From: Rhodococcus sp. HNM0569
Lineage (GTDB): Bacteria; Actinomycetota; Actinomycetes; Mycobacteriales; Mycobacteriaceae
DNA length: 64,000 bases
Assembly (NCBI RefSeq): GCF_012726205.1
Contig: NZ_JAASAE010000003.1
Coordinates: 394,724 to 458,723, forward strand
Direction of reading: 5' to 3'
Of the stretch, positions 1-8,337 are shown one piece after another. Positions within the stretch are counted from its first letter, which is position 1. Each line of letters starts with the position of its first letter. The notes under the pieces are model-generated. The model was not told where the DNA came from, searched no databases, and worked only from the letters and a program-made list of their open reading frames with translations. The position numbers and the translations under genes were made by a program.

Positions 1-1445
1 GGCAGCGCCTGCTGCATCTGGGCTTCGGCGTCGCCACCGTGCAGCAGCGCGCGGCCGGGCGAGCCGAGCGCGCCGCGCGCGACGAGCCCGAGTGCCGCGG
101 CCTCCCGGATCATGTGTCCGACCGATGTCGCGCCGACCCGCGCGCCCCAGCGGGGCCTGCGCCAGGACACGAGCCGCGCGATCTCGTCGGCGGGCGCGGC
201 GGTGCCACTGTCCAGTTCGCCCAGGACGTCGAGGACCGCGCGTCGATCGCGCGGTGCGGACGGTGCCCGCACCTCTTCGGAGAGCGCCGCGACGGCTTTG
301 TCGGTGCGCGCGTCCTTGCGGCCGACGAACCACGGCTGGCGCGGCAGGTCGAGCCACGCCTGCGCGAGCGTGAACCACTGCCGCGGCACCGGTGCCGACA
401 GCCACGCGTCGACCGCGGTGGTCGGCGCCCAGTACGGGTCGCCGGAATCGGAGGGAGCGGGATCCGGCACGCCCGCGGCCACGAGCCCCGCGGCCGCGAG
501 CACTTCGAGGATCAGTCCCACGCGGTCGTCGTCGAGTCGCGTCGACTTCGCGAGGCGTTTGATCTCGCGCACGCCGAGCCCACCCGAGCGCAGCACGACC
601 GCGGGCGCGTCGCCGAGCGCGCTGACGACGTCGGTGCAGTGCCGCAGGAACTCGAGCGCTTCACCGGCGGCCGCGGCGTTGACGTCCGCCGGGTCGTGGT
701 GGGTCGTCGACAGCGACGGCGGGGTGAGTGATGTCGGATCGAATACCGGCTCGCCCCGTAGGACCTGCCGCACCGCGTGCGGCAACTCGACGGTTTCGTC
801 GTCGACCTGGAACAGCAGATGGTGTGCGAGCAGGCGCTGCACCGGCCGATCGGGTGCGGTGCCGGGGGCCGCGTCGCGGGTCCGCCCCAGCGAGCCCGAC
901 TGCGCGAGCGTATCGAGGACCTTGCGTTCTGCCTCGGACAGCGACGGGACGATCGCCGCGATCTCCGCCTCGTCGAGTGCGTCCTCGCGATGGCTCCGGC
1001 CGCCGATACGCCATGGAACGGTCTGTACGAGTGCCGGGACCGTCCGCAATGCGGTCTGCGGTCCGTACACGAGAGCGCGGGCACGGAGATCGTCGAGCAG
1101 TCGCCCTACGTCCCGCTTCGGCGGCCGCTGTTTCTTCGGCACGCGCTGCGCGACCTCGGTGTCGAGGGTCGTGCGGGCGACCGGTTCGCGTTCGGCGCCG
1201 GCGAGCGCGAGCATCTCGACGAGCGCGAAATGCGCGGTGGTCAACTCGTCGGCGGCGCGCGCGACCGACGCGCGCTGCTCGGCGCGGCCTGCGAGGACGC
1301 CCATCGTGGCGGGGGGCGGAACCGCGAGGTCCGGCCGCAGCGCGAGCAATGTCACCAGGTCGGCGTCGCTGCGCTGGGACAGCCAGGCGGGCAGGCCGTC
1401 CGGGCTGGTACCGGAGGCGCGCGAAGAGCTGTCCGTGTCGGTCAT
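1..1445 (-). CDS. Helicase-associated (XPB/Ssl2-like) protein, C-terminus cut by window edge
   Basis: The frame is open from an ATG at 1445 to the left edge (about 481 codons seen, no stop). It starts [10 protein letters not shown] and soon reads [20 protein letters not shown], the N-terminal signature of the actinobacterial helicase-associated family typified by Rv0862c, whose members run to about 750 residues. The visible part is predicted to be winged-helix-like and leucine-rich, with no Walker motif. In mycobacteria the XPB-type helicase gene lies just downstream, which here would be beyond the edge. A role next to that helicase in nucleotide-excision-type repair is inferred from context only. 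A short gene is transcribed divergently 80 bases away. Confidence 0.8.
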   Translation of the reverse strand, partial: MTDTDSSSRASGTSPDGLPAWLSQRSDADLVTLLALRPDLAVPPPATMGVLAGRAEQRASVARAADELTTAHFALVEMLALAGAEREPVARTTLDTEVAQRVPKKQRPPKRDVGRLLDDLRARALVYGPQTALRTVPALVQTVPWRIGGRSHREDALDEAEIAAIVPSLSEAERKVLDTLAQSGSLGRTRDAAPGTAPDRPVQRLLAHHLLFQVDDETVELPHAVRQVLRGEPVFDPTSLTPPSLSTTHHDPADVNAAAAGEALEFLRHCTDVVSALGDAPAVVLRSGGLGVREIKRLAKSTRLDDDRVGLILEVLAAAGLVAAGVPDPAPSDSGDPYWAPTTAVDAWLSAPVPRQWFTLAQAWLDLPRQPWFVGRKDARTDKAVAALSEEVRAPSAPRDRRAVLDVLGELDSGTAAPADEIARLVSWRRPRWGARVGATSVGHMIREAAALGLVARGALGSPGRALLHGGDAEAQMQQAL

Positions 1446-1525
1446 CGCTTCTCAGCCTAGAGAGTCGACGGCACCGACACAGGGCTGGGCTGTACGAGTG
1501 CGTGCGCTCCTGTCAAAATGACTCC

Positions 1526-1714
1526 GTGGCTAACAAAGCGAAGAACTCGTATGTGGATCCGGGCTGGCCGAAGCTCGACGACGGCGACCACGCCGTGACG
1601 GAACTGTCCTCGACGCGCTCCGGCGCGCTGTCGCCCTTCGGCGAGGACACCGAGTTCCCGCTTCCGGTCGACACGCTCCCGTACGCACACCCGCACACCG
1701 TCATCAACCGCTGA
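1526..1714 (+). CDS. Short conserved actinobacterial protein (62 aa)
   Basis: A GTG at 1526 opens a 62-residue frame beginning [20 protein letters not shown] and ending in a proline-rich tail [11 protein letters not shown]. It is hydrophilic, with no membrane segment or signal peptide. It lies divergently from the helicase-associated gene, as a short unknown gene does at the corresponding mycobacterial locus (Rv0863 position), and ends just before a strong hairpin terminator. No function can be assigned. The start is chosen because the frame upstream overlaps the divergent gene and reads as low-complexity antisense sequence. Confidence 0.7.
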   Translation: MANKAKNSYVDPGWPKLDDGDHAVTELSSTRSGALSPFGEDTEFPLPVDTLPYAHPHTVINR

Positions 1715-1757
1715 GCCGGCCGGGCCCGCCGCGCGGGTCCCGCATGCCGACTAGTGA

Positions 1758-1804
1758 CACACGAAAGCGGCCCGCACCTTGAAGGTGCGGGCCGCTTTCG
1801 TGTG
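1758..1804. terminator. Bidirectional hairpin terminator
   Basis: The arms CACACGAAAGCGGCCCGCAC and its exact complement are separated by a loop of a few bases. The right arm ends in CTTTCG and the left begins with CGAAAG, so each direction gets a short U-containing stem. It sits between the short plus-strand gene (stop 1714) and the minus-strand rpf gene (stop 1815) and could end both transcripts. Confidence 0.85.
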
Positions 1805-1814
1805 CGCTGGGGGA

Positions 1815-2396
1815 CTACTGCGGGAGCAGTGCCTTGTTGGCGTCGACGAAGTCGAGGATCTGCGGGTCGATGTCGATGCCCTGATCCTTGACGACCTTGA
1901 TCGCGTTGTCGAGCAGCTTCGCGTAGTCGACCGTGCCCTGGTCGTTGGTGGGCACGTCGGTCGAGGGGGCCTCGGCGACGGGGGAAGCCTCGGCCTTCGG
2001 CGCGGCAGGCGTCTCGCGCTCGGTGGGGGCGCTGCTCAGGCCCAGGCTCGACGAGCAGGACGGCCATGCGCCCCAGCCCTGCGACTGCAGGACGCGCTCG
2101 GCGACGACGATCTGCTGTTCGCGGCTCGCCTGGTTGGCGGTGGCCGCGTACTCCTGGCCGCCGTGGGCGTTCCAGGTGCTGGGGGAGAACTGCAGGCCTC
2201 CCTGGAAGCCGTTGCCGGTGTTGATGCCCCAGTTGCCGCCCGACTCGCACTGCGCGAGGCGGTCCCAGTCGGAGTCGGGTGCGGCGTTCGCGGTGCCCGC
2301 GAACGCGGCGCTGCCCGCGCCGATGATGGCGCCGGTGACGGCGACCTTGGCGACGTTGCGGCCCGTGTTGGTCGGCTTGCGATGACGTCCGGTCAT
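1815..2396 (-). CDS. rpf: Resuscitation-promoting factor (secreted transglycosylase-like)
   Basis: 193 residues. Residues 1-40 form a Sec signal peptide (MTGRHRKP..., hydrophobic AVTGAIIGAGSAAFAG, cleavage after ANA). The Rpf domain follows at about 41-115: SDWDRLAQCESGGNWGINTG contains the catalytic glutamate and first disulfide cysteine, then GGLQFSPSTW, and WPSCSS carries the second cysteine. The C-terminal third is Pro/Ala/Glu-rich, then a short helix ending in VDANKALLPQ. Rpf enzymes cleave peptidoglycan and help resuscitate dormant cells. Synteny matches rpfA (Rv0867c), but the long Pro-Ala repeats of RpfA are absent. The start is set at the signal peptide; the same frame upstream is the structured leader. 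Confidence 0.95.
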   Translation of the reverse strand: MTGRHRKPTNTGRNVAKVAVTGAIIGAGSAAFAGTANAAPDSDWDRLAQCESGGNWGINTGNGFQGGLQFSPSTWNAHGGQEYAATANQASREQQIVVAERVLQSQGWGAWPSCSSSLGLSSAPTERETPAAPKAEASPVAEAPSTDVPTNDQGTVDYAKLLDNAIKVVKDQGIDIDPQILDFVDANKALLPQ

Positions 2397-2414
2397 GCTG
2401 GTCGAGATCCTCTC

Positions 2415-2632
2415 CACACGCGCCTGCGAGGTCAGCTGTCGGGTTCGAGCTGAGAGGTCGCTCGGCCCTGCCTCTCCTGGCGGAGAGAACCGGGCTTCAC
2501 CCCAAGGCCGCGGCTGCGGCCGGTGTCCTCCTGGAGACTGTCGTCTCCTGGGGACTGGTGGGTCCCCCGTCCTCGTCCCCGGAATGCTTCGTGGGGAATC
2601 CGACACCCACGGGACGAGGTTTGGCGCGGTGG
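2415..2632 (-). promoter_or_regulatory. c-di-AMP riboswitch (ydaO/yuaA class) in the rpf leader
   Basis: Read on the minus strand, the leader contains GGGGGACCCACC, then GGGGTGAAGCCC, CAGGGCCGAGCGACCTC, and the 3' block CGAACCCGACAGCTGACC followed by TCGCAGGCG. These are, in order, conserved blocks of the ydaO RNA. A closing helix can form between CGCGCC (2628-2623) and GGCGCG (2424-2419). The 3' end lies about 20 bases before the rpf ATG, so ligand binding could control termination or translation. ydaO elements upstream of rpf genes are known in actinobacteria. No search was run; the call is by eye. Confidence 0.88.
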
Positions 2633-2823
2633 GGCGGATCAGGTCGAGGTTTGCTCGACCGAGGAAGACGGTAACGACAAATGCTGCGAGTGTCACCATT
2701 CGATAACGCAGCGATTCGGCGGTGCGCCTCGCGCGTGCACGTCGCGCGCGTGGACTATCTGCAGGTAGTCGGGGCGACGAGGCGTCGAACCCTGGTGTAC
2801 ACCGGTTCGTTATCGCACCGTGT

Positions 2824-2839
2824 TGTGAGCAAGGTCACA
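2824..2839. promoter_or_regulatory. CRP/FNR-family palindrome upstream of rpf
   Basis: TGTGAGCAAGGTCACA is a perfect TGTGA-N6-TCACA palindrome, the consensus of mycobacterial CRP (Rv3676). It sits six bases beyond the yccF stop and about 190 bases upstream of the riboswitch on the minus strand, a plausible activator position for rpf. CRP control of rpfA is known in M. tuberculosis; here it is inferred. Confidence 0.6.
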
Positions 2840-2845
2840 GGTGGG

Positions 2846-3235
2846 TCAGGTCCACTGTGCGCGGTCGATGTCGACGATCTCCTTGCCGAGGGGCATGAGC
2901 GACACCGGAATCATCTTCAGATTCGCGATCGCGAGCGGGATTCCGATGATCGTGATCGCCATCGCGATCGCGCTCACGATGTGCCCGATCGCGAGCCACA
3001 CACCGGCCAGGATCAGCCAGATCACATTGCCGATCAGCGACCACGCACCCGCGGTCGGCTTGTCGACCACGGTCTTGCCGAAAGGCCACAGCGCGTAGAG
3101 GCCGATGCGGAAAGACGCGATTCCGAACGGGATCGTGATGATCAGGATGCAGCAGAGGACGCCTGCCACGAAGTACCCGAGGGCGAGCCAGAGCCCGCCG
3201 AACACGAGCCAGATGATGTTGAGGAGCACACGCAT
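2846..3235 (-). CDS. YccF-family inner-membrane protein
   Basis: 129 residues with two tandem YccF (DUF307) repeats. Each is a hydrophobic hairpin followed by a conserved segment: IIWLVFGGLWLALGYFVAG...TIPFGIASFRIGLYALWPFG at 8-53, and VIWLILAGVWLAIGHIVSA...IGIPLAIANLKMIPVSLMPLG at 72-117. About four membrane segments are predicted. The molecular role is unknown. The order rpf, yccF, cspB matches Rv0867c-Rv0870c-Rv0871. The next minus-strand gene upstream is a small membrane protein 36 bases away, so the two may be cotranscribed. Confidence 0.9.
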   Translation of the reverse strand: MRVLLNIIWLVFGGLWLALGYFVAGVLCCILIITIPFGIASFRIGLYALWPFGKTVVDKPTAGAWSLIGNVIWLILAGVWLAIGHIVSAIAMAITIIGIPLAIANLKMIPVSLMPLGKEIVDIDRAQWT

Positions 3236-3270
3236 CGAGGGACTGCCTTTCTCGCGACCGTGCGCGTCGC

Positions 3271-3501
3271 TCAGCGACTACGCCGGCCGGATCGGAGTGC
3301 GTAGACGATCGCGAGCACGAAACCGACCGGGCACGCGAGAGCAACGAGATACAACGCGAGCCCGGGTGGGCCGTCGGTGGCCGCGGAGACGACGAACATC
3401 GCGACGATTGCCGCGACGCCGACGAAGAAGAACGCGAGCGCGGTATAGAAAAGCCCCTTGGGCTGGGCCGTCCGGGGCCGACCGGGGTTTGGGGTTGTCA
3501 C
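3271..3501 (-). CDS. Small two-helix membrane protein
   Basis: 76 residues from a GTG at 3501 (MTTPNPGRPRTAQPKGLFYT). Two hydrophobic segments, about 17-38 (ALAFFFVGVAAIVAMFVV) and 46-66 (LALYLVALACPVGFVLAIVY), are followed by a basic C-terminus RSGRRSR. No enzymatic motif is visible. An in-frame upstream ATG would add nine Arg/Gly residues without homology support, so the GTG is preferred. It probably shares a transcript with yccF. Function unknown. Confidence 0.6.
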   Translation of the reverse strand: MTTPNPGRPRTAQPKGLFYTALAFFFVGVAAIVAMFVVSAATDGPPGLALYLVALACPVGFVLAIVYALRSGRRSR

Positions 3502-3668
3502 CCCTCCACCGTAGCGCCGAGCCCGCAAACGCCGGTGCCCGCGGCCCTGCGGTCACGGTAGAGTGACTTCTCGGGCGCGTCCTGCAGTCAACGTGGGGCG
3601 CGTTCAGTGCATTTTGTCCACCGCCGCGACCGACCTGGCCGCGGCTGTCAGATGAGCGGGTGAACGCG

Positions 3669-4076
3669 GTGCCGACCGGCAAGGTGAAGTGGTACGACGT
3701 CGACAAGGGCTTCGGCTTCCTCTCGCAGGAGGAAGGCGAGGACGTCTATGTGCGTGCCTCCGCCCTGCCCGACGGTGTCGAAGGCCTCAAGGCAGGTCAG
3801 CGCGTCGAATTCGGCATGGCCGCCGGCCGTCGTGGCCCGCAGGCACTCAGCGTCAAGGTGCTCGACCCCGCCCCGTCGGTGCGGCGCGGCGCCCAACGCG
3901 AGGCCGCGGTCCGCAAGCACACCCCCGACGAATTGCACGGAATGGTCGAGGACATGATCACCCTGCTCGAGGCGAAGGTGCAGCCCGACCTGCAGAAGGG
4001 GCGTTTCCCCGATCGCAAGACCGCGCGCCGCATCTCGGAAGTGGTGCGCGCGGTCGCCCGCGAACTCGACGCCTGA
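3669..4076 (+). CDS. cspB: Cold-shock domain protein with C-terminal extension (CspB type)
   Basis: 135 residues, the length of mycobacterial CspB. The cold-shock domain fills residues 1-67: [19 protein letters not shown] contains RNP1 (KGFGF), and [10 protein letters not shown] is the RNP2 region. The extension from about 70 is charged and helical ([19 protein letters not shown]), as in Rv0871. It binds single-stranded nucleic acid and probably acts as an RNA chaperone. The GTG at 3669 is preferred over the GTG at 3660 because it gives the family N-terminus PTGKVKWY. The 140-base region upstream has no gene and probably holds the promoter and a 5' UTR. Confidence 0.93.
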   Translation: MPTGKVKWYDVDKGFGFLSQEEGEDVYVRASALPDGVEGLKAGQRVEFGMAAGRRGPQALSVKVLDPAPSVRRGAQREAAVRKHTPDELHGMVEDMITLLEAKVQPDLQKGRFPDRKTARRISEVVRAVARELDA

Positions 4077-4088
4077 CCGCGCCGGCAG

Positions 4089-4583
4089 CTACACCGAACC
4101 GACCGCCCACACGGCGCGCGCCTTGGGCTGACCCTGCTCGTCGACCACAGCCGACGGCAGCTGGATCTCGACGCCCACGAGCGGCAGTTCCGGCGTCGAC
4201 GGCACGGTGACCGCGCTGGCGTCGTTCGACAGGTAGATCCGTGCCTGCACGACGGGCTCGCCGTTCGGTCCCTGGTACACGGTGAGCAGCCGCCACGGCG
4301 CGCTCGAGATCTCCGACGGCAGCGACAACTGCAGCGGCATGCCCGCGGGCACGTCGAGCGGCGCGATCGTGCCCTCCTCGGAGCAGTCCTCGAGGTTGAC
4401 AGTGCAGTACAGGTACGGGGTCACCTCGACGGTCGACCCGTGCGAGTACGCGGTGACGCTCACCGGCCGGGGATCCGAGCCGCGGATGAGGACGACCAGG
4501 ACGGAGACGAACACCACGAGCGCGACCACCAGCGCCGCTGCGATCGCGATGAGATTCCGTTTGGTGGTCGGCTGAATGTCCAC
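4089..4583 (-). CDS. DUF2771 membrane-anchored protein
   Basis: 164 residues from a GTG at 4583. One membrane helix lies at about 10-34 (LIAIAAALVVALVVFVSVLV), then an extracytoplasmic beta-rich domain to the end, with two cysteines (CTVNLEDC) that could pair. The fold and position match DUF2771 proteins such as Rv0875c. It is the second gene of an operon: the MFS stop codon directly abuts its GTG, so translation is probably coupled. Its 3' end is only 12 bases from cspB on the other strand. Function is unknown; an accessory role to the MFS partner is an inference. Confidence 0.82.
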   Translation of the reverse strand: MDIQPTTKRNLIAIAAALVVALVVFVSVLVVLIRGSDPRPVSVTAYSHGSTVEVTPYLYCTVNLEDCSEEGTIAPLDVPAGMPLQLSLPSEISSAPWRLLTVYQGPNGEPVVQARIYLSNDASAVTVPSTPELPLVGVEIQLPSAVVDEQGQPKARAVWAVGSV

Positions 4584-6446
4584 TTAGGTCACATTTCCTG
4601 TCGATCGGTCGGCGCGGGGCGCCGACGGGCTCGCGCCGCCGAAGCGGTGCAGCGGTTCGGTCACTTCCTGCCGCGCCCGGTCGGGACGTTTGCCGCCGAG
4701 GCCGGGGAGCAGCGTGCTTCCACGGTAGGACAGTACGGTCTGGACCAATCCCAGGGTCAGGACAACCGAGACCACAGCGAAACCGACCCACAGCGTCGTG
4801 GGCAGCAGCACACCGAGTGCGCCGCCCACCACCCAACTCAGCTGCAGCACGGTTTCGGACCGGCCGAATCCGGAGGCGATCGACTCCTCGGGCAGGTCGT
4901 CCTGCAGCGACGCGTCGAGCGACACCTTGGCGAGCGCGCTGCCCGCCGAGGCGACGAGCGCCGCGAGCGCCGCCACGAGCATGTTGCCGGTGACCGCGGT
5001 GAGCACGGCGACGACCCACACGCCGATCGTGCAGCGCAGGACGATCAGCGCGGGTCTGCCCAGTTTGAGGCGCGCCCCGGTGGCGTTGCCGAGGAAGTTG
5101 CCGACGCCCGCGGCGGCGCCCACGAGGCCGAGCGTCGCGGCCTGCAACAGCGCTTCGTGATCGCTGTTGGCTTTCGCGACGAAGGCGACGTACAGCGTGA
5201 GGAACCCGGTGAGGACGCGGATCGTGCTGTTGCCCCACAGGCCGACGATGACCGCGCGGCCGAGCGGTTGCCTGCGTGTGCGCTTGTCCCCGGGGACCGG
5301 CGCGGGCGCACCCGGATCGATGAACTCGGTGCGGGCGTCGTCGCCGTGATACGTGAGCGTCGCGGGCACCTCGCCCTCGGTGACCTCGACCCACGACGGG
5401 ATCCGCATGCTCAGGTACACGCCTGCCGCGGTGACGACGACGGCGAACCACAGCGCGCCCGCGGACCCGAAGACGTACGCGAGTGCGGCCGCGACTGCGC
5501 CCGCGGCGATCGTGCCGCCGATCAGGCCGAACACGGTGAGCCGCGAGTTGACCCGCACGAGATCGATCTCGGGTGGCAGCACGCGTGGCGTGACGGCGCT
5601 CTTGAGCACGGAGAACGACTTCGAGAGCACCATCATGCCGAGCGCGGCGGGGTACAGGATCCACGTGTCGAACTCGAGCGCGAGCACGACGAGAAGCGCG
5701 GTGCGCGCGGCGAACGACGCCGCGAGTGCGAGTCGTCTGCCGCGCTGTAATCGGTCGAGCATCGGGCCGATGAGCGGTGCGATGACCGCGAACGGCGCGA
5801 TGGTGATGATCAGGTACAGCGCGACCTTGGTCTTGTCCTCACCGGTCGCGGCGGAGAAGAAGAGGGTGTTCGCGAGAGCGACCGCGAGTGCGGCGTCGGT
5901 GGCGAAGTTCGCCATGACGGCATACGTGAGCGCGGTGAGGCCCGACTTGTCCGCTCCGTTCGCCTTCGCGGCCCGCTGGAAGGTCGCGATGCCCTTGTTG
6001 GTGAGTTCGCGACTGCGCATCGCGGCGACGCGGGTGACCGTGAGCTTGCGCGGCATCGGCGGGGCTTTCGGGCCGCCGCGTCCAGCGCGCTCCGTGCGTT
6101 CGGTTCCCGGTTCGGTCGAAGCGGCGTCGGCGGCGGCGTGGTCGGCGGCCGACATGCGGCGGGTCTCGATCGGATGCAACGGAGGGAGCGGCTCGCGACG
6201 TGCGGAGCGCCTGGCCCCGTTCTGCTCGTGGCCCGTGTTGTTCGGGCTGCGCGTCCGCCTGCTCGTGCCGTCCGCGGCCGGTGGATAGCGGTCGTAGCCG
6301 GGATGTGCGCCGCCCTGCTCCGAACCACACCGCCCCGAAACGCCAGGCTGCCCCGAACCGCCAGGCTGCCCTGAACCGCCACGATGCCCCGGTCCGGCAT
6401 CACCCCGGCTTCGGTCGGGGTCTGCGGGGTCACGCGGTGCGGTCAC
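4584..6446 (-). CDS. MFS transporter with long hydrophilic N-terminus (Rv0876c-like)
   Basis: 620 residues. The first 165 are hydrophilic and rich in Gly, Arg and Pro, with an imperfect GGSGQPG repeat at about 23-38. The transporter domain begins near 168 (LTALTYAVMANFATDAALAV) and has about 12 predicted helices split by a cytoplasmic loop (about 365-410). The A-loop motif region reads GPMLDRLQRGRR. The order with DUF2771 equals Rv0876c-Rv0875c. The substrate is unknown. The GTG at 6446 is the furthest start; an internal start such as MPRKLTVTRVAAMRSRELTN is possible, since the extension is poorly conserved. Confidence 0.85.
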   Translation of the reverse strand: MTAPRDPADPDRSRGDAGPGHRGGSGQPGGSGQPGVSGRCGSEQGGAHPGYDRYPPAADGTSRRTRSPNNTGHEQNGARRSARREPLPPLHPIETRRMSAADHAAADAASTEPGTERTERAGRGGPKAPPMPRKLTVTRVAAMRSRELTNKGIATFQRAAKANGADKSGLTALTYAVMANFATDAALAVALANTLFFSAATGEDKTKVALYLIITIAPFAVIAPLIGPMLDRLQRGRRLALAASFAARTALLVVLALEFDTWILYPAALGMMVLSKSFSVLKSAVTPRVLPPEIDLVRVNSRLTVFGLIGGTIAAGAVAAALAYVFGSAGALWFAVVVTAAGVYLSMRIPSWVEVTEGEVPATLTYHGDDARTEFIDPGAPAPVPGDKRTRRQPLGRAVIVGLWGNSTIRVLTGFLTLYVAFVAKANSDHEALLQAATLGLVGAAAGVGNFLGNATGARLKLGRPALIVLRCTIGVWVVAVLTAVTGNMLVAALAALVASAGSALAKVSLDASLQDDLPEESIASGFGRSETVLQLSWVVGGALGVLLPTTLWVGFAVVSVVLTLGLVQTVLSYRGSTLLPGLGGKRPDRARQEVTEPLHRFGGASPSAPRADRSTGNVT

Positions 6447-6515
6447 GGATCCAATTCTGTCGCAGTCGTCTTCTTTTCGCTCGTGCGGTCCGGTCGTGCC
6501 CGGGTGTGCGGCGCG

Positions 6516-7373
6516 TCACGGGGTGAAGCGCACCTCGAACATGCGCGGCCAGTTCTTGCCGGTGACGAGGAAGTGATCGGTGCCCGGGATCGCGGCGATG
6601 CCGTTCAGGACGTCGGGCGCGGTGCGGGCGCCGGATGTCGTGTCGTCGGGCAGCAGGTCACGCAGGGCGCTCGCGTCGATCACGCGCACGACGCTGCCGT
6701 CGTCCGGATCGATCTGCACGATCGTGTCCTGTTGCCAGACGTTCGCGTACACGGTGCCGTCCGGCATGCACTCGAGTTCGTTGAGCTGCGTGACGTCGGT
6801 GCCGTCGTGTGTCACGCGCACGGTGCCGGTCTCGGCGAACGTGCCGCGGTCTCGGAAGGTGAGCGTGGCCGATCCGTCGCTCGTGACGAGCGCGTCGTCG
6901 CCTGCGGCGTCCGGGCGCGTGCAGATACCCCAACCTTCCCCGTCGACGTCGACGCGGCGTCGCTCCGCGAGGGTCGTGGCGTCCCGCTCGATCGCGATGC
7001 CGTTGCGCCACGTGAGCTGCCAGACCGTGTCGCCGTCGACGGTGACGCCTTCCCCGAACAGCGGTGCGGGCAGGTCGACGCGCGCGAGCTCGCGGCCCGA
7101 TTCCAGCTCGGTGGCCCGCAGCCAGGACGAGCCCACCAGGCCGGTGCCCTCGTAGAGCACGCCGTCGTGGATCTCGAGGCCCTGCGTGAACGCGGCGGCG
7201 TCGTGCGGGAGTGTGTCGACCACCTCGACCCCCGCCTCGGTGCTCGAGGCCGCCGCCCCGGGTTCGGGGTCCGCCGAACAGGCCGACAGGACGGCCACGG
7301 CAGCGGTACCCAGCACGGTGGTTCTCAGGACAGCGGCACGCGCCGCGACACCACTCGCACGACCGACACGCAT
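6516..7373 (-). CDS. Glutaminyl-peptide cyclotransferase, lipoprotein
   Basis: 285 residues. A lipoprotein signal peptide with lipobox VLSAC puts the lipidated cysteine near residue 32. The mature part is a bacterial/plant-type glutaminyl cyclase (Glu_cyclase_2), a five-bladed propeller: FTQGLEIHDGVLYEGTGLVG, then LTWRNGIAIERD, and DVLNGIAAIPG...FLVTGKNWPRMFEV at the end. The family converts N-terminal glutamine to pyroglutamate. ATG 7373 is chosen because it gives a complete signal peptide. Divergent from the DUF3027 gene, with 79 bases between them. Confidence 0.9.
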   Translation of the reverse strand: MRVGRASGVAARAAVLRTTVLGTAAVAVLSACSADPEPGAAASSTEAGVEVVDTLPHDAAAFTQGLEIHDGVLYEGTGLVGSSWLRATELESGRELARVDLPAPLFGEGVTVDGDTVWQLTWRNGIAIERDATTLAERRRVDVDGEGWGICTRPDAAGDDALVTSDGSATLTFRDRGTFAETGTVRVTHDGTDVTQLNELECMPDGTVYANVWQQDTIVQIDPDDGSVVRVIDASALRDLLPDDTTSGARTAPDVLNGIAAIPGTDHFLVTGKNWPRMFEVRFTP

Positions 7374-7452
7374 ACGCACCAGGATGACGCATCGGGACCG
7401 CAACATCGGCCCGCCCGCGCGAAGACATGCCGACGTGCGGCAAACTGGGGGA

Positions 7453-8325
7453 GTGAGCGTTGCATCGTCCCCCGAACGGCAGAGTGTGCGTCCGGTACTC
7501 GCCGACGCCGTCGACCTCGCGCGATCCGCGGTGACGGACCTGCGTGAAGGGGGCGTCGGGCAGTACCTCGGCGTCGAGCGCGAGGACGACTGTGCGGCCA
7601 CGCACCGGTTCGTGGCCGAGCTGCCCGGCTACCGAGGGTGGCAGTGGGCCGTCGTGGTCGCCGCGGCCCCCGACGACTCGCACGCGACGGTCAGCGAACT
7701 GGCACTGTTGCCGGGCCCCGACGCACTCGTCGCGCCCGAATGGGTGCCGTGGAATCAGCGCATCCGGCCCGGCGATCTCCCCCCCGGCGCCCTGCTCGCC
7801 CCGGTGCCCGACGACCCGCGCCTCGGGCCGGGCTTCATGGCCACGGGCGACCCGGTGGTCGACGAGACGGCGGTCGAGGTCGGGCTGGGCCGTCGACAGG
7901 TGATGAGCCGCGAAGGCAGGCTCGACGCGGCCGAGCGGTGGCACGACGGCGACCACGGCCCCGACTCCGAGATGGCGAAGGCCGCGCCGTCGACGTGCGA
8001 CATGTGCGGCTTCTACCTGCCCCTCGCCGGCTCGCTGCGGGGTGCGTTCGGCGTGTGCGGCAACGAGTACGCGGCCGACGGGCAGGTCGTGCACGCCGCG
8101 TACGGGTGCGGCGCACATTCGGACACCGAACTGCCCGTGGGCGCAGGCACACCTCGCTACGACGCATTCGACGACTCCGCGATCGAGGTGGTCACGGTCG
8201 GGTCCCCCGCGTCCGAAGAAGTCGAGTCCCCCGCGCCCGAAGACGCTGCGCCGGACCAGGCGGGGCCGAAGGATCGAGCAGACCGGACGGATCAGGCGGA
8301 GCCGACCACCGACGAGGCGGACTGA
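7453..8325 (+). CDS. DUF3027 protein with putative zinc-binding cysteines
   Basis: 290 residues from a GTG at 7453, with GGGGGA just upstream. The DUF3027 core (about 15-235) contains VAELPGYRGWQWAVVVAA, PEWVPWNQRIRPGDL and a Cys/His block at about 178-220 with CDMCGFYLPLAGS, VCGNEYAADG and GCGAHSD, likely a zinc site. The last 60 residues are acidic, Pro/Glu-rich and probably disordered. The next gene starts 12 bases after the stop and then overlaps a PAP2 gene, so the three form a transcription unit. DUF3027 proteins are widespread in actinobacteria; their role is unknown. Confidence 0.88.
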   Translation: MSVASSPERQSVRPVLADAVDLARSAVTDLREGGVGQYLGVEREDDCAATHRFVAELPGYRGWQWAVVVAAAPDDSHATVSELALLPGPDALVAPEWVPWNQRIRPGDLPPGALLAPVPDDPRLGPGFMATGDPVVDETAVEVGLGRRQVMSREGRLDAAERWHDGDHGPDSEMAKAAPSTCDMCGFYLPLAGSLRGAFGVCGNEYAADGQVVHAAYGCGAHSDTELPVGAGTPRYDAFDDSAIEVVTVGSPASEEVESPAPEDAAPDQAGPKDRADRTDQAEPTTDEAD

Positions 8326-8337
8326 CTGCCCGCCCCG

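Noticed and set aside
2397..2699. N-terminal extension of the Rpf reading frame by about 100 residues
   Set aside because: This stretch is the riboswitch leader; the mature protein needs the signal peptide starting at 2396.
4440..5750. Plus-strand frame of over 400 codons
   Set aside because: It lies wholly antisense to the MFS/DUF2771 genes; its product is Arg/Gly/His-rich without any motif. Long antisense frames are expected at high GC.
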